From positions 1 through 64,000 of the forward strand of contig NZ_LDOT01000001.1 in the NCBI RefSeq assembly GCF_001029445.1: a DNA stretch of 64,000 bases, written 5' to 3'. Below are positions 30,044 to 38,496 of the stretch, one piece after another; the stretch's first letter is position 1, and each line of letters opens with the position of its first letter. Both the position numbers and the translations under genes were made by a program. Source of the stretch: Photobacterium aquae (GTDB lineage: Bacteria; Pseudomonadota; Gammaproteobacteria; Enterobacterales; Vibrionaceae). A model generated the notes under the pieces. That model was not told the origin of the DNA, did no database searches, and was given only the letters and a program-made list of their open reading frames with translations.

Positions 30044-30844
30044 ATGAACAAGGCTATAGCCACCCTATGGGCAGCCGGGAGCGTGTTACTTTTGCTGATC
30101 CTCATACTGAATGGACAGTGGTTTGTATCAAAACTGGAATTTGCCCTCGTATACCTCTGCGTCTTACTCGTACTCACTGTCATGATAGTGACGACTCCCA
30201 CTTTTCAGCGGCAGAAAATCACCTTGATTGGTATGGGGTTAATCTTAATTGAAAAAATATACCGGGCTGCCAGTGAACTCTTCTTCACCGAAGAATGGCT
30301 GAACTCACTGCCTTCCTCCATACCGGTTATCTTAGAAGATGGGCTGGTTTTGATCGGCATTGCCTGCATGGCTCTGGGGACGATCAAAACCATTAATACC
30401 TATGAAAACAATCAAAACACCGATGATCTGACCTCGGTATTTAACCGGAAGATGCTGGCCAAAATCCCACTCTATCAGTTCGATCTCATCTTTTTCGATT
30501 TGGATGATTTCAAACAGCTGAACGACCAGCATGGGCACAAGTTCGGTGACAGTGCCCTGATCCTGTTCAGCCAAAGCCTCAAGCAGCAACTTCAGCCCGA
30601 TGAACTGTTGATCCGCTATGGTGGCGATGAGTTCATCGCTATTCTCAACCCACAACGTGCCAGTGAGTTCCTCGGTACCATAGCCGACACCCTAACGGCC
30701 CTTGATATCTCCTACAGCTATGGCGTATCAAGCGACATGTCGCGCAACCATCTCAAACAAGCGATTCATCAGGCCGATCAGAAACTCTATCAGATGAAAA
30801 CTCGCAAACATCACACTGCAAGTACTTCAGCCATTAACCTCTAG
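30044..30844 (+). CDS. Membrane diguanylate cyclase (GGDEF)
   Basis: The 266-residue protein has about four hydrophobic segments in residues 1-125 and a GGDEF domain from about 130 on. The active-site motif RYGGDEF is intact (GGDEF at about 193-197), and DLDDFKQLNDQHGHKFGD carries the metal and substrate residues, so it should make c-di-GMP from two GTP. The inhibitory I-site (RxxD five residues before GGDEF) reads QPDE, so product inhibition may be lost. The membrane half has no known sensor motif. The FNR-type site upstream suggests oxygen-dependent expression. Confidence 0.93.
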   Translation: MNKAIATLWAAGSVLLLLILILNGQWFVSKLEFALVYLCVLLVLTVMIVTTPTFQRQKITLIGMGLILIEKIYRAASELFFTEEWLNSLPSSIPVILEDGLVLIGIACMALGTIKTINTYENNQNTDDLTSVFNRKMLAKIPLYQFDLIFFDLDDFKQLNDQHGHKFGDSALILFSQSLKQQLQPDELLIRYGGDEFIAILNPQRASEFLGTIADTLTALDISYSYGVSSDMSRNHLKQAIHQADQKLYQMKTRKHHTASTSAINL

Positions 30845-30860
30845 AATAATGGCAATAGCC

Positions 30861-30885
30861 AAAAAAGGGCACCTAACGTGCCCTT
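30861..30885 (-). terminator. Terminator between convergent genes
   Basis: AAGGGCAC and GTGCCCTT form the stem around CTAAC. The A-run at 30861-30866 becomes a U-run for the minus-strand TraF-like gene, so it mainly serves that gene. Confidence 0.85.
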
Positions 30886-30922
30886 CGCCCTATCCCGTAC
30901 CTCAATCTACCAGTACATCAAG

Positions 30923-32101
30923 CTAGAAATGGAAAACCAACTGGGCAGAAACCCCATAGGTATCTTCTTTGCCGTAAAGGGCCGCAATATCCACCCCAAA
31001 TTTACCGAATGGTTTTAGCCCGATCCCCGCAGTAACCATATCATCGGCACTGTCCGTCAAACTATGGGCATAGCCAAGACGTAACTGGGCTCGGCGCCAC
31101 GCATCAAGCTCCACCCCAAGACGGGCAAACTGCGTCCGGTAATCCAATTCGGCAAACGGCTGGCTGCGATTGAGATCAATATCTGCCGCCAATGTAAAAC
31201 GTGGGTGATTATAGGCAATGGCCGCTACATATACCGGCTCGATTTGATAAGTCATCACAGTACGACTGGAACCGGCAGGATTAGCATCCAGAGAATGGCT
31301 GAGCAGGTTTCGGCCAGATACCCCAACGACCGTATGGCGGCTCAGCGCGTACGCCGCGCCAATGTCCAGGTTGAACGCGCCTTTGTCGGTATAGTTGTCG
31401 GTCAGGTCTATCTCTTCATCATCAAATTTATCCAGCGTCTGCTGATAGCTATAGGCCAACAGCCGCTGATATTTGGGCGAGATCCCCAAGCTCAAATCCC
31501 GATCGAGAAAAATAAACTCTTTGGCCAACGTAACGCCGATATCGACGCTGCCCCCGGCAACGCCAAGCCCAGAGGAATACAACGGTTGCTGGCCCGGGTC
31601 TGCGACCGCCAGATCCCGCTCGTCGACCTCTGTCAGCACAACAGCGGCCACCTCGGCCTTCACAAAGAAATTCATACTAAGGTGACGATTGGGAACAGCA
31701 ATCACCATGCCGGCGTTGCCATCAGCATCCATTCGTCCATCATCCAACTGGGTTAGCCTCTCTCGCCATTGCTGCTGCAATGAGATGTTATCGGGATCGG
31801 CCTGCAACTGACGATGAATCTGCTGGAAACTATCAATATGATCGTAAAGCTCGTCATCACTGAAAAAACGTGCCCCGGCGACAGGAAGCACCAAACCGAA
31901 CCGATCGTACGTTTTATTTTGCGTGGCCAATGCTGGATTATGAAAACTGGCTGACAGGTAATTGGCCGATGCGGCGCCAACGCCTCCCATTCCGACACTG
32001 CGCGTGTCTGCCATATTGACAGAAGCAGATACACCCGCAGGCAACGCCAACATTGCCGCAGCAACCAGCCAGAATGGCCTTTGTTGTATTAACATGTTCA
32101 T
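30923..32101 (-). CDS. TraF_2-like outer-membrane protein
   Basis: The 392-residue product has a signal peptide (cleavage near PAGVSAS) and the start ADTRSVGMGGVGAASANYLSASFHNPALA, which is typical of the family named conjugal transfer TraF_2. The rest looks like an outer-membrane beta-barrel of the FadL/PorV kind, with alternating strands and a C-terminal phenylalanine (AQLVFHF). No conjugation genes are nearby, so the family name is historical. The start is taken at 32101; ATG at 32095 with CAGGG upstream is nearly as good. Function unknown. Confidence 0.8.
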   Translation of the reverse strand: MNMLIQQRPFWLVAAAMLALPAGVSASVNMADTRSVGMGGVGAASANYLSASFHNPALATQNKTYDRFGLVLPVAGARFFSDDELYDHIDSFQQIHRQLQADPDNISLQQQWRERLTQLDDGRMDADGNAGMVIAVPNRHLSMNFFVKAEVAAVVLTEVDERDLAVADPGQQPLYSSGLGVAGGSVDIGVTLAKEFIFLDRDLSLGISPKYQRLLAYSYQQTLDKFDDEEIDLTDNYTDKGAFNLDIGAAYALSRHTVVGVSGRNLLSHSLDANPAGSSRTVMTYQIEPVYVAAIAYNHPRFTLAADIDLNRSQPFAELDYRTQFARLGVELDAWRRAQLRLGYAHSLTDSADDMVTAGIGLKPFGKFGVDIAALYGKEDTYGVSAQLVFHF

Positions 32102-32329
32102 CCCTGAGCTATATTTATCATGCACAATGTACAATTATCCTCTAACGACCACAATACACACTAAAGCAAGGCGGGTCTGAGTCTAACGGCTAGCCGTAAA
32201 TCTGTGAACATTGTCATTTTCTATCAAGTTCCCAAAGGTTCGAGTGATAAACATACCTCAATCGGCAATCCGCCTATCCTTGCGTCCCTCTGCTTTTTAT
32301 TCAGGCAAATCAAGCCCTATATTGATGAC

Positions 32330-32362
32330 TTCAATAAATATTTTTTATTGAACAATAAAAAA
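32330..32362 (+). repeat. Overlapping AT-rich inverted repeats upstream of the riboswitch
   Basis: TTCAATAAA (32330-32338) pairs with TTTATTGAA (32344-32352). The same second arm, as TTTTTTATTG (32341-32350), also pairs with CAATAAAAAA (32353-32362). Two mutually exclusive hairpins, or a row of three half-sites for a DNA-binding protein, are therefore possible. Confidence 0.6.
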
Positions 32363-32394
32363 TTCTCATAAAATGCCTGAAAAAAGGCGAAGAT

Positions 32395-32425
32395 TTGCTG
32401 ACATAATTATTCATACGTATATAAT
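32395..32425 (+). promoter_or_regulatory. Putative sigma-70 promoter of the lysine transporter gene
   Basis: TATAAT at 32420-32425 is a consensus -10 box. TTGCTG at 32395-32400 is a plausible -35 box, but the 19-base spacer is longer than ideal. Transcription from here would begin about 45 bases before the riboswitch. Confidence 0.45.
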
Positions 32426-32476
32426 GTCATTCTTACTATGTTAAATCGGCACGATATATCATAGTAAAACCCTAAA

Positions 32477-32643
32477 TCAGTAGAGGCGCGCTGCCTAAGA
32501 GTAACCGAGCGGAGGGTGATACCGACGAGGCCGGAGAAAGGAGTCAGCGCCGAAGTGGCAGTTGTTATCAAACACTGCTGCTGGGTCTGTGTCGAATAGG
32601 TACAGAACTGCCATAGTGTTTTTTCCTATGGAGCGCTACCTGA
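32477..32643 (+). promoter_or_regulatory. Lysine riboswitch (L box)
   Basis: This 167-base region upstream of the NhaC-type transporter carries the conserved L-box elements AGAGGCGCG, AGTAACCGAGCGGAGGGTGA, GGAGTCAGCGCCGAAG, and CTGCTGGG. A closing P1 helix forms between CAGTAGAGGCGCGCT and GAGCGCTACCTG. L boxes bind lysine and turn off lysine biosynthesis or uptake genes. The expression platform appears to act on the ribosome-binding site (next feature). Confidence 0.92.
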
Positions 32644-32700
32644 GGGGGTAACAAGTCATAACCAGTTTCGTCTTAGTTACACTTCCTTTCGGTAGATCTC

Positions 32701-32720
32701 CACCTTAAAATTTATAGGTG
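32701..32720 (+). promoter_or_regulatory. Ribosome-binding-site hairpin of the L-box expression platform
   Basis: CACCT (32701-32705) can pair with AGGTG (32716-32720), which is the likely ribosome-binding site for the ATG at 32731. No U-run terminator is visible between aptamer and start, so translational control is the more probable mode. Confidence 0.6.
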
Positions 32721-32730
32721 TGATGAGATC

Positions 32731-34317
32731 ATGAACCTTGTTGATTATGCGGACTCTGCTTGGTCCGTCTTGCCCGCGATTCTCGCGGTTATTCTGGCCG
32801 TCACGACGCGCCGTGTCCTCCTCTCGTTAGGTGCTGGTATCTTTGCCGGTGCTCTGATGCTAAACCACTACTCCCCACTGGCTGCACTGCAATACCTTGT
32901 CAATAAAGTCCTTGCTATTGTTTGGGTCGACGGCGCACTCAACAGCGATAACGTCAACATGATCATCTTCATGTTGCTGCTAGGGGCACTGATCAGCCTG
33001 ATGAGCGTTTCCGGTGCAACCCAAGCGTTTGCAGATTGGGCAGCGGTACGTTGTAAGGACCGCCGCAGCGCCAAATCCCTGACCGGCCTGATGGTATTCA
33101 TCTTCTTCATCGACGACTTCTTCCACAGTCTGTCTGTGGGCGCCATCTGCCGACCAGTCACCGACCGCTTCAATATTTCTCGCGCCAAGCTAGCCTACCT
33201 GCTTGACTCCACTGCCGCGCCTGTCTGCGTACTGATGCCAATCTCTTCCTGGGGCGCATACATCATCGCCCTTGTTGGCGGGATCATGGCTGCCCACCAC
33301 GTGACAGACCAGAGCCCAATTGGTGCCTTTGTCACCATGATGCCAATGAACCTGTATGCCGTATTCACCCTGCTTATGGTTCTGTGTGTTATCGCATTCC
33401 AGCTGGATATCGGCCCTATGCGCAAGCATGAATCATGGGCACTGGAAGGCAAGCTATGGGATGAGTCAAAAGGCAAGCCAACAGGTCTTGACGTTGAGGT
33501 TCCAGAAGACGCCAAGGGCGGCATGATTGACATGGTATTGCCAATCCTGACCCTGACCAGCGCAACGGTATTTTTCATGATCCAGTCTGGTGCAGAAGTC
33601 TTGGCTGCGGAAGGCCGTCCGTTCGGCATCATCGGCGCATTCGAAAACACCAATGTCGGCTCTTCGCTGGTTTACGGTGCTATCTGCAGCCTGGTTGTTT
33701 CCATCGCATTGGCCCTTCGCCTGAAGCTAAGCCACAAAACATGGCTAAGCGCAGCACCCCAAGGTGTATCAGCCATGCTTCCGGCTATCATTATCCTGTT
33801 CTTCGCATGGACTATCGGTGCCGTTGTCCGTGACATGCAAACCGGTATTTACCTGGCTTCGCTGTCAAACGGCAACCTGCCTATCGAACTACTGCCAGCC
33901 GTGGTATTTGTTCTGTCTTGCGCTATGGCATTCGCTACCGGTACAAGCTGGGGTACATTCGGCATCATGCTTCCGCTAGCGGGCGACATTGCAGCAGCCA
34001 GCGACATCACCATGCTGCTACCTATGCTGTCTGCAGTACTGGCCGGTGCCGTATTCGGTGACCACAGCTCTCCAATTTCAAGCACCAGTATCCTTTCGGC
34101 AACCGGTGCAGGCTGTCACCATATGGATCACGTAATGACCCAGCTGCCATACGCAACATCCGTCGCTTTCGGTGCGCTACTTGGCTATCTGGCTATCGGC
34201 TACACCCATTCGGCATGGGCAGGTTTCGCGGTTAGCGGCCTGTGGTTCCTAGGCTTCTGCATCTATGCAGTACGCACAAACCAACCGGTACTGGAAACGG
34301 AACCAGCCACAAACTAA
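32731..34317 (+). CDS. NhaC-family transporter, probable lysine importer (LysW-like)
   Basis: The 528-residue inner-membrane protein has about twelve hydrophobic segments and NhaC-family features such as FIDDFFHSLSVG, DSTAAPVCVLMPISSWGAYI and GDHSSPISSTSILSA. NhaC-type proteins are annotated as sodium/proton antiporters, but members behind lysine riboswitches were proposed as lysine transporters (LysW) in Vibrionaceae and others. The L box here supports lysine as the substrate over simple ion exchange. It is a single-gene unit with its own terminator. Confidence 0.9.
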   Translation: MNLVDYADSAWSVLPAILAVILAVTTRRVLLSLGAGIFAGALMLNHYSPLAALQYLVNKVLAIVWVDGALNSDNVNMIIFMLLLGALISLMSVSGATQAFADWAAVRCKDRRSAKSLTGLMVFIFFIDDFFHSLSVGAICRPVTDRFNISRAKLAYLLDSTAAPVCVLMPISSWGAYIIALVGGIMAAHHVTDQSPIGAFVTMMPMNLYAVFTLLMVLCVIAFQLDIGPMRKHESWALEGKLWDESKGKPTGLDVEVPEDAKGGMIDMVLPILTLTSATVFFMIQSGAEVLAAEGRPFGIIGAFENTNVGSSLVYGAICSLVVSIALALRLKLSHKTWLSAAPQGVSAMLPAIIILFFAWTIGAVVRDMQTGIYLASLSNGNLPIELLPAVVFVLSCAMAFATGTSWGTFGIMLPLAGDIAAASDITMLLPMLSAVLAGAVFGDHSSPISSTSILSATGAGCHHMDHVMTQLPYATSVAFGALLGYLAIGYTHSAWAGFAVSGLWFLGFCIYAVRTNQPVLETEPATN

Positions 34318-34332
34318 CCCTTCGGTTATACA

Positions 34333-34366
34333 AAAAGAGCAAGGCAAACGCCTTGCTCTTTTTTTT
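34333..34366 (+). terminator. Terminator of the lysine transporter gene
   Basis: AAGAGCAAGGC and GCCTTGCTCTT form a near-perfect stem followed by eight Ts. Confidence 0.95.
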
Positions 34367-34421
34367 CCCTGCGTACCAACATGACGCAGACCATTAAATA
34401 TCGACACCTCGCGATATTTGA

Positions 34422-35129
34422 TTACTGGCTATGCTTGATTTCCAATTTCGAAAAATATCCTTCGCTACCCGGTTCGACAAACAGCCCGATGGGCCCCTTT
34501 AGCTCCGAGCCGTGGAACAGGCGCTCCACCACCAGCACCTTGCTGCCATCAATATAGAAAATCCCTTGGTTCTTGTTAATCTCGGCTTTCAAGCGAAACC
34601 ATTGCCCGGTTCGAACATTCGCCGGAGCATCGTACTGACCGGATGCCGCCTCATTCAATGCATCGGCGCTGTGGTCAGGATGCGAAAAATACTGAATAGC
34701 GTAATGCTGCCTAACACCGTACTCGGTTTCTTCCGTATGGGAGGGTTTGAAGTAGACCCCCTCATATTTGGACAAGTCTTCACTGACCCTGAAAACAATC
34801 CCCACCCCGCCGGTGGCACTGTCTTGATCCACCGGCTCGCCCGCTAGCGAGATCTCAATCGTCCCGTCACGGAACTGCTCTTGCTCAAGCAGCAGAAATG
34901 TACAGTTTTCGCATTTGGGTTTCTCGCCCGGCAAAACCGATACATGGATCCCCTTCTGACCATGGTATTCCACGACCTCCGCCTTCACGCCTTGTGCCCG
35001 GGTCTTGTCCAGCGAATCCAACGAGGAGGCCTCAAAATGCACGGCCGACGCCTCGCCCATCATCACCAATCCCGCCAGATACATGCCAGTCACGCTTGCC
35101 TGCTTTATCCAATCAATTCGACCTATCAT
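34422..35129 (-). CDS. Secreted DUF1080-like jelly-roll protein
   Basis: The 235-residue product has a probable signal peptide (residues 1-28, cleavage near GEASA). A concanavalin A-like jelly-roll domain follows, with RDGTIEISLAGEP, GVGIVFRVSEDLSKYEGVYFKPS, GQWFRLKAEI and FYIDGSKVLVVE segments. These resemble DUF1080 or LamG-like domains that often bind or cut glycans. No catalytic residues can be assigned. A nearby chitinase makes a carbohydrate role thinkable, but the two genes are divergent and 483 bases apart. Confidence 0.7.
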   Translation of the reverse strand: MIGRIDWIKQASVTGMYLAGLVMMGEASAVHFEASSLDSLDKTRAQGVKAEVVEYHGQKGIHVSVLPGEKPKCENCTFLLLEQEQFRDGTIEISLAGEPVDQDSATGGVGIVFRVSEDLSKYEGVYFKPSHTEETEYGVRQHYAIQYFSHPDHSADALNEAASGQYDAPANVRTGQWFRLKAEINKNQGIFYIDGSKVLVVERLFHGSELKGPIGLFVEPGSEGYFSKLEIKHSQ

Positions 35130-35612
35130 GAGCTGCTACCGTTTCAAATCTTTCCTTCAAGTTAGTCCACTCGCAGCACCCGGCAGGCTCAAAAATAAGA
35201 CAACATTCTCCACTATGCGAATAAAGTCATCGAAAGATGCCGTATCAGAGACCGGCAACAAAGACAAACAACCGGACCACACCAAAAAACAAGGCATTTA
35301 CGCTGTGTTATGTTGGAACCCAATAAGGTTCTATTCCCGTATCGTTCTGGCCACATAAGACACAAGCTAAACATAACTAACTGTTATTATTGAGATTAAC
35401 AACAGATAAAGACCTTACAAAGCCTGCGGTTACACCCGGAATTTCTGTCAATGGAATATTATTTCCCAATAATAAATTGTGACAGAGGATCACAACCCAA
35501 CAAAAAAGCCTTGTTTTCCCGACAATTACTATTCCTAGCAGCAATATTTCCCTACTAGAATGCCGCCATCAACGCTGTGATAGGCACAGCGATATTGTTA
35601 GGAATTGCATTC
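35130..35612. other. Long divergent intergenic region upstream of the chitinase
   Basis: These 483 bases contain no gene I can support. At 35477-35495 the arms TTGTGA and TCACAA are spaced by seven bases, close to a CRP site (which needs six). A chitinase promoter controlled by CRP would be in keeping with known catabolite control, but the spacing is off by one. Confidence 0.45.
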
Positions 35613-37811
35613 ATGCTGAAACGTAACGTTCTTCAACTGGCGGTTACTCTGGGCATCACCGTGATGTCTGGTGCAGCCTATGCCGACAACACTAAAATGG
35701 TTAACCCTGAAGGCGGCGTTGTCGTTGGTTACTGGCACAACTGGTGTGATGGCGCAGGCTATCAGGGCGGTAACGCACCTTGCGTGACTCTTGATGAAGT
35801 CAACCCAATGTACAACGTTCTTAACGTTTCATTCATGAAAGTCTTCGACGTTGCCGAAGGACGCATCCCGACATTCCGCCTAGACCCAGCCATCGGCCTG
35901 TCCGAGCAGCAGTTCACAGACCAAATCACGGCGCTGAACAAGCAAGGCCGCTCGGTTCTGATCGCCCTTGGCGGTGCTGATGCCCACATCGAACTGAAAA
36001 CCGGTGACGAGCACGCCTTTGCCGACGAGATTATCCGCGTGACCGACCGCTACGGTTTCGACGGTCTGGATATCGATCTGGAGCAAGCCGCTGTCACAGC
36101 CGCTGACAACCAGACGGTTATTCCGGCAGCCCTGCGCATCGTTAAAGATCACTACCAGGCCCAAGGCAAAAACTTCCTGATCACCATGGCGCCAGAGTTC
36201 CCATACCTGACCACTGGTGGCAAATACGTTCCTTACATCGAGAATCTGGAAGGCTACTACGACTGGATCAACCCGCAGTTCTACAACCAAGGTGGCGACG
36301 GCATCTGGATTGATGGCGTGGGCTGGATTGCCCAGAACAACGATGCCCTGAAAGAAGAGTTTATCTACTACATCTCTGACTCTTTGGTGAACGGCTCCCG
36401 CGGCTTCCACAAGATCCCGCACAACAAACTGGTATTCGGCATCCCAAGCAGCATTGATGCCGCAGCAACGGGCTTCGTCAAGCAGCCGCAGGATCTTTAC
36501 GATGCCTTCGACCGCCTGAAAAACCAAGGCCAGCCACTACGTGGCGTGATGACCTGGTCGGTGAACTGGGACATGGGCACTAACGCTTCAGGCCAAGCCT
36601 ATAACGAACAATTCATCAAGGACTACGGCCCTTACGTTCACCAGCAGAACCCAACCCCACCGCCACCGAGCAATGGCGAGCCGATCCTAAAAGGCATCGA
36701 CAACGCCCGCGTACAGCACGGTAGCGTGTTCAACGAGCTGGCAGGCGTCTCTGCATCTGACAAAGAAGATGGCGATCTGACGGGTTCAATCGTTGTTGAA
36801 GGCTCTGTTGATACCGGTGCGATTGGCACTTACGTTCTGACCTACCGTGTTCAGGACAGTGACAAGAACGAAACCGTGAAGGCGCGTAGCGTCGAAGTTT
36901 ACAGCCACAAGCCTGTCTTCAACGGTGTTTCGGATACGACTGTTCAAATTGGCACTGCCTTCAACCCTCGCGCGGGCGTCACTGCCAACGACAACGAAGA
37001 CGGCGATTTGACCGATACGATCCAAATCACAGGTGAGGTAAATACCAACAAGGCTGGTAGCTACAAGCTGCAGTACGCAGTAACTGACAGCGCCAACCAG
37101 ACAGTCAGCGTCGAGCGCAAAGTCACTGTGACCGACGGCAGCAGCTGCGCCAATGCATGGGATGCAAGCGCAACATACGTAGAAGGCGACCAAGTGTCCC
37201 ACAACGGCGCGACATGGGAAGCAGCTTGGTGGACGCGTGGCGACGAGCCGGGCACAACCGGCGAATGGGGCGTTTGGAGAAAAGTTGGTGACAGCTCTTG
37301 CGGCGGCGATATCACCGATCCTGAAACCGGTATCGAACTGAAGGTAACGGGCCTGGCCTCTGAATATGTTGCGGTAAACGGCGACGTACGCCTATCGCTT
37401 GAACTAACAGCCAACGAAGCGCTGGATGTCACCGTCATGGCTGTGGACAGCACTGGCACCGTGGTAAACCAAGCCAAAGTGAATCTGAACGGCAACCGTT
37501 CTATCACACTGGATATCTTCAACGCTGAAGCTGGCCAGTACACGCTAGACGTTGTGGGTACAGCTGAAAATGGTGAAATGACACTGTTTACCTCGCCATT
37601 TACCGTAAAAGCTGACGGCGGTGTTACACCTCCTCCGGGTGATTACCCTCCATACCAGGCGGGCCATAGCTACCAGGCAGGCGACATCGTTGTCGGCAAC
37701 GACAGCAACCTGTACGAGTGTAAGCCTTGGCCTTACACCGGCTGGTGTGCAAGTGCCTCATACGCACCGGGTGACAGCCTTTACTGGCAGGATGCGTGGA
37801 CAAAGCGCTAA
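35613..37811 (+). CDS. GH18 chitinase with two Ig-like and two chitin-binding domains
   Basis: The 732-residue secreted enzyme hydrolyses chitin. A signal peptide ends near SGAAYA (about residue 25). The GH18 barrel (residues 35-345) carries DGLDIDLE with the catalytic Glu at 157, and a later MTWSVNWD strand. Two DUF5011-like immunoglobulin repeats follow (ILKGIDNARVQHGSVFN... and VFNGVSDTTVQIGTAFN...). A CBM5/12 module lies near 510-560 (CANAWDASATYVEGDQVSHNG). An Ig-like stretch follows, and a second CBM5/12-like module ends the protein (QAGDIVVGNDSNLYECKPWP). The ATG at 35613 with AGGA upstream is preferred to the GTG at 35577. The domain set is usual for marine chitinases. Confidence 0.95.
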   Translation: MLKRNVLQLAVTLGITVMSGAAYADNTKMVNPEGGVVVGYWHNWCDGAGYQGGNAPCVTLDEVNPMYNVLNVSFMKVFDVAEGRIPTFRLDPAIGLSEQQFTDQITALNKQGRSVLIALGGADAHIELKTGDEHAFADEIIRVTDRYGFDGLDIDLEQAAVTAADNQTVIPAALRIVKDHYQAQGKNFLITMAPEFPYLTTGGKYVPYIENLEGYYDWINPQFYNQGGDGIWIDGVGWIAQNNDALKEEFIYYISDSLVNGSRGFHKIPHNKLVFGIPSSIDAAATGFVKQPQDLYDAFDRLKNQGQPLRGVMTWSVNWDMGTNASGQAYNEQFIKDYGPYVHQQNPTPPPPSNGEPILKGIDNARVQHGSVFNELAGVSASDKEDGDLTGSIVVEGSVDTGAIGTYVLTYRVQDSDKNETVKARSVEVYSHKPVFNGVSDTTVQIGTAFNPRAGVTANDNEDGDLTDTIQITGEVNTNKAGSYKLQYAVTDSANQTVSVERKVTVTDGSSCANAWDASATYVEGDQVSHNGATWEAAWWTRGDEPGTTGEWGVWRKVGDSSCGGDITDPETGIELKVTGLASEYVAVNGDVRLSLELTANEALDVTVMAVDSTGTVVNQAKVNLNGNRSITLDIFNAEAGQYTLDVVGTAENGEMTLFTSPFTVKADGGVTPPPGDYPPYQAGHSYQAGDIVVGNDSNLYECKPWPYTGWCASASYAPGDSLYWQDAWTKR

Positions 37812-37873
37812 GCCAACCTAAGCGATAGCCCGCGACCCGCTGCACCCCATGACCGCAGCGGGACCGGAAAAAC

Positions 37874-37909
37874 AAAAAAAGGAGCGATGGTATTCATCGC
37901 TCCTTTTTT
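37874..37909 (+). terminator. Bidirectional terminator between chitinase and yqfB
   Basis: GGAGCGATG and CATCGCTCC form the stem around GTATT, with seven As before and six Ts after it. It can serve the convergent yqfB gene too. Confidence 0.95.
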
Positions 37910-37937
37910 ATTATCATCCAATAGCAGATGGGATGAT

Positions 37938-38255
37938 TCAGTCTACCTTGCGGTAGGTGATCACATACAATTCTTCGATGTCTGGGTAGATCTCTTTGAT
38001 AACAGCCTTCAGCTCCGGCAGCGTCATATTTTCTTGCTCAGCATGGAATGCATTGAGCTCGCCGAACTGCACCGGCTCTACCGACAAAATCTCGATACGG
38101 CAAAACAGCCGTCCGTCTTCGAACGTACCCACATCAACCGTACTGCCCGGCTTGTAGTGATTCTCTGCCGCGTCTCGAATCGTAATGGTTTTACGTCCCG
38201 CGACAATGTCTGCCTCGAAGCGCTCAAAAAAAGTAATAAGCTCGTAATTTCGCAT
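37938..38255 (-). CDS. yqfB: N4-acetylcytidine amidohydrolase YqfB (ASCH domain)
   Basis: The 105-residue ASCH-domain protein matches E. coli YqfB closely in length and motifs: ITFFERFEADIVAGRKTITIRD at the start and HAEQENMTLPELKAVIKEIYP later. YqfB hydrolyses N4-acetylcytidine to cytidine and acetate in RNA-nucleoside salvage; the lysine and acidic residues of the ASCH pocket (K and D of GRKTITIRD) are present. Single gene, cytoplasmic. Confidence 0.93.
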   Translation of the reverse strand: MRNYELITFFERFEADIVAGRKTITIRDAAENHYKPGSTVDVGTFEDGRLFCRIEILSVEPVQFGELNAFHAEQENMTLPELKAVIKEIYPDIEELYVITYRKVD

Positions 38256-38420
38256 TGGCCTTCCTGTCTGGCAGCAACGCCGCTGCCATATGTCTCATGA
38301 TCTGAAACCGGAGCATAGCAGAGCGGCCAGCGCGATAACATCACAAGGCATTGATGGCCACAAACGATGATGCTCATGGAGCATTGGGTATCCACCATCC
38401 ACCCCAAATTATCATCAAAT

Positions 38421-38447
38421 AAAAAAGCCGCTATTGCTAGCGGCTTT
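38421..38447 (-). terminator. Terminator of the NRAMP-fold transporter gene
   Basis: AAAGCCGCTA and TAGCGGCTTT form a ten-base stem around TTGC. The A-run before it supplies U residues on the minus strand. Confidence 0.9.
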
Positions 38448-38496
38448 CTTGGATATAGCGATTATGGCAAGGGATAAGTGTTATAAGGGCTAAGCA

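Noticed and set aside
30923..32101. Conjugation function for the TraF_2-like protein
   Set aside because: The family name is historical, the sequence is a barrel-like outer-membrane protein, and no other transfer genes are present.
35477..35495. CRP site upstream of the chitinase
   Set aside because: The TGTGA and TCACA halves are present but spaced by seven bases where CRP needs six, so it is noted only as a possibility.
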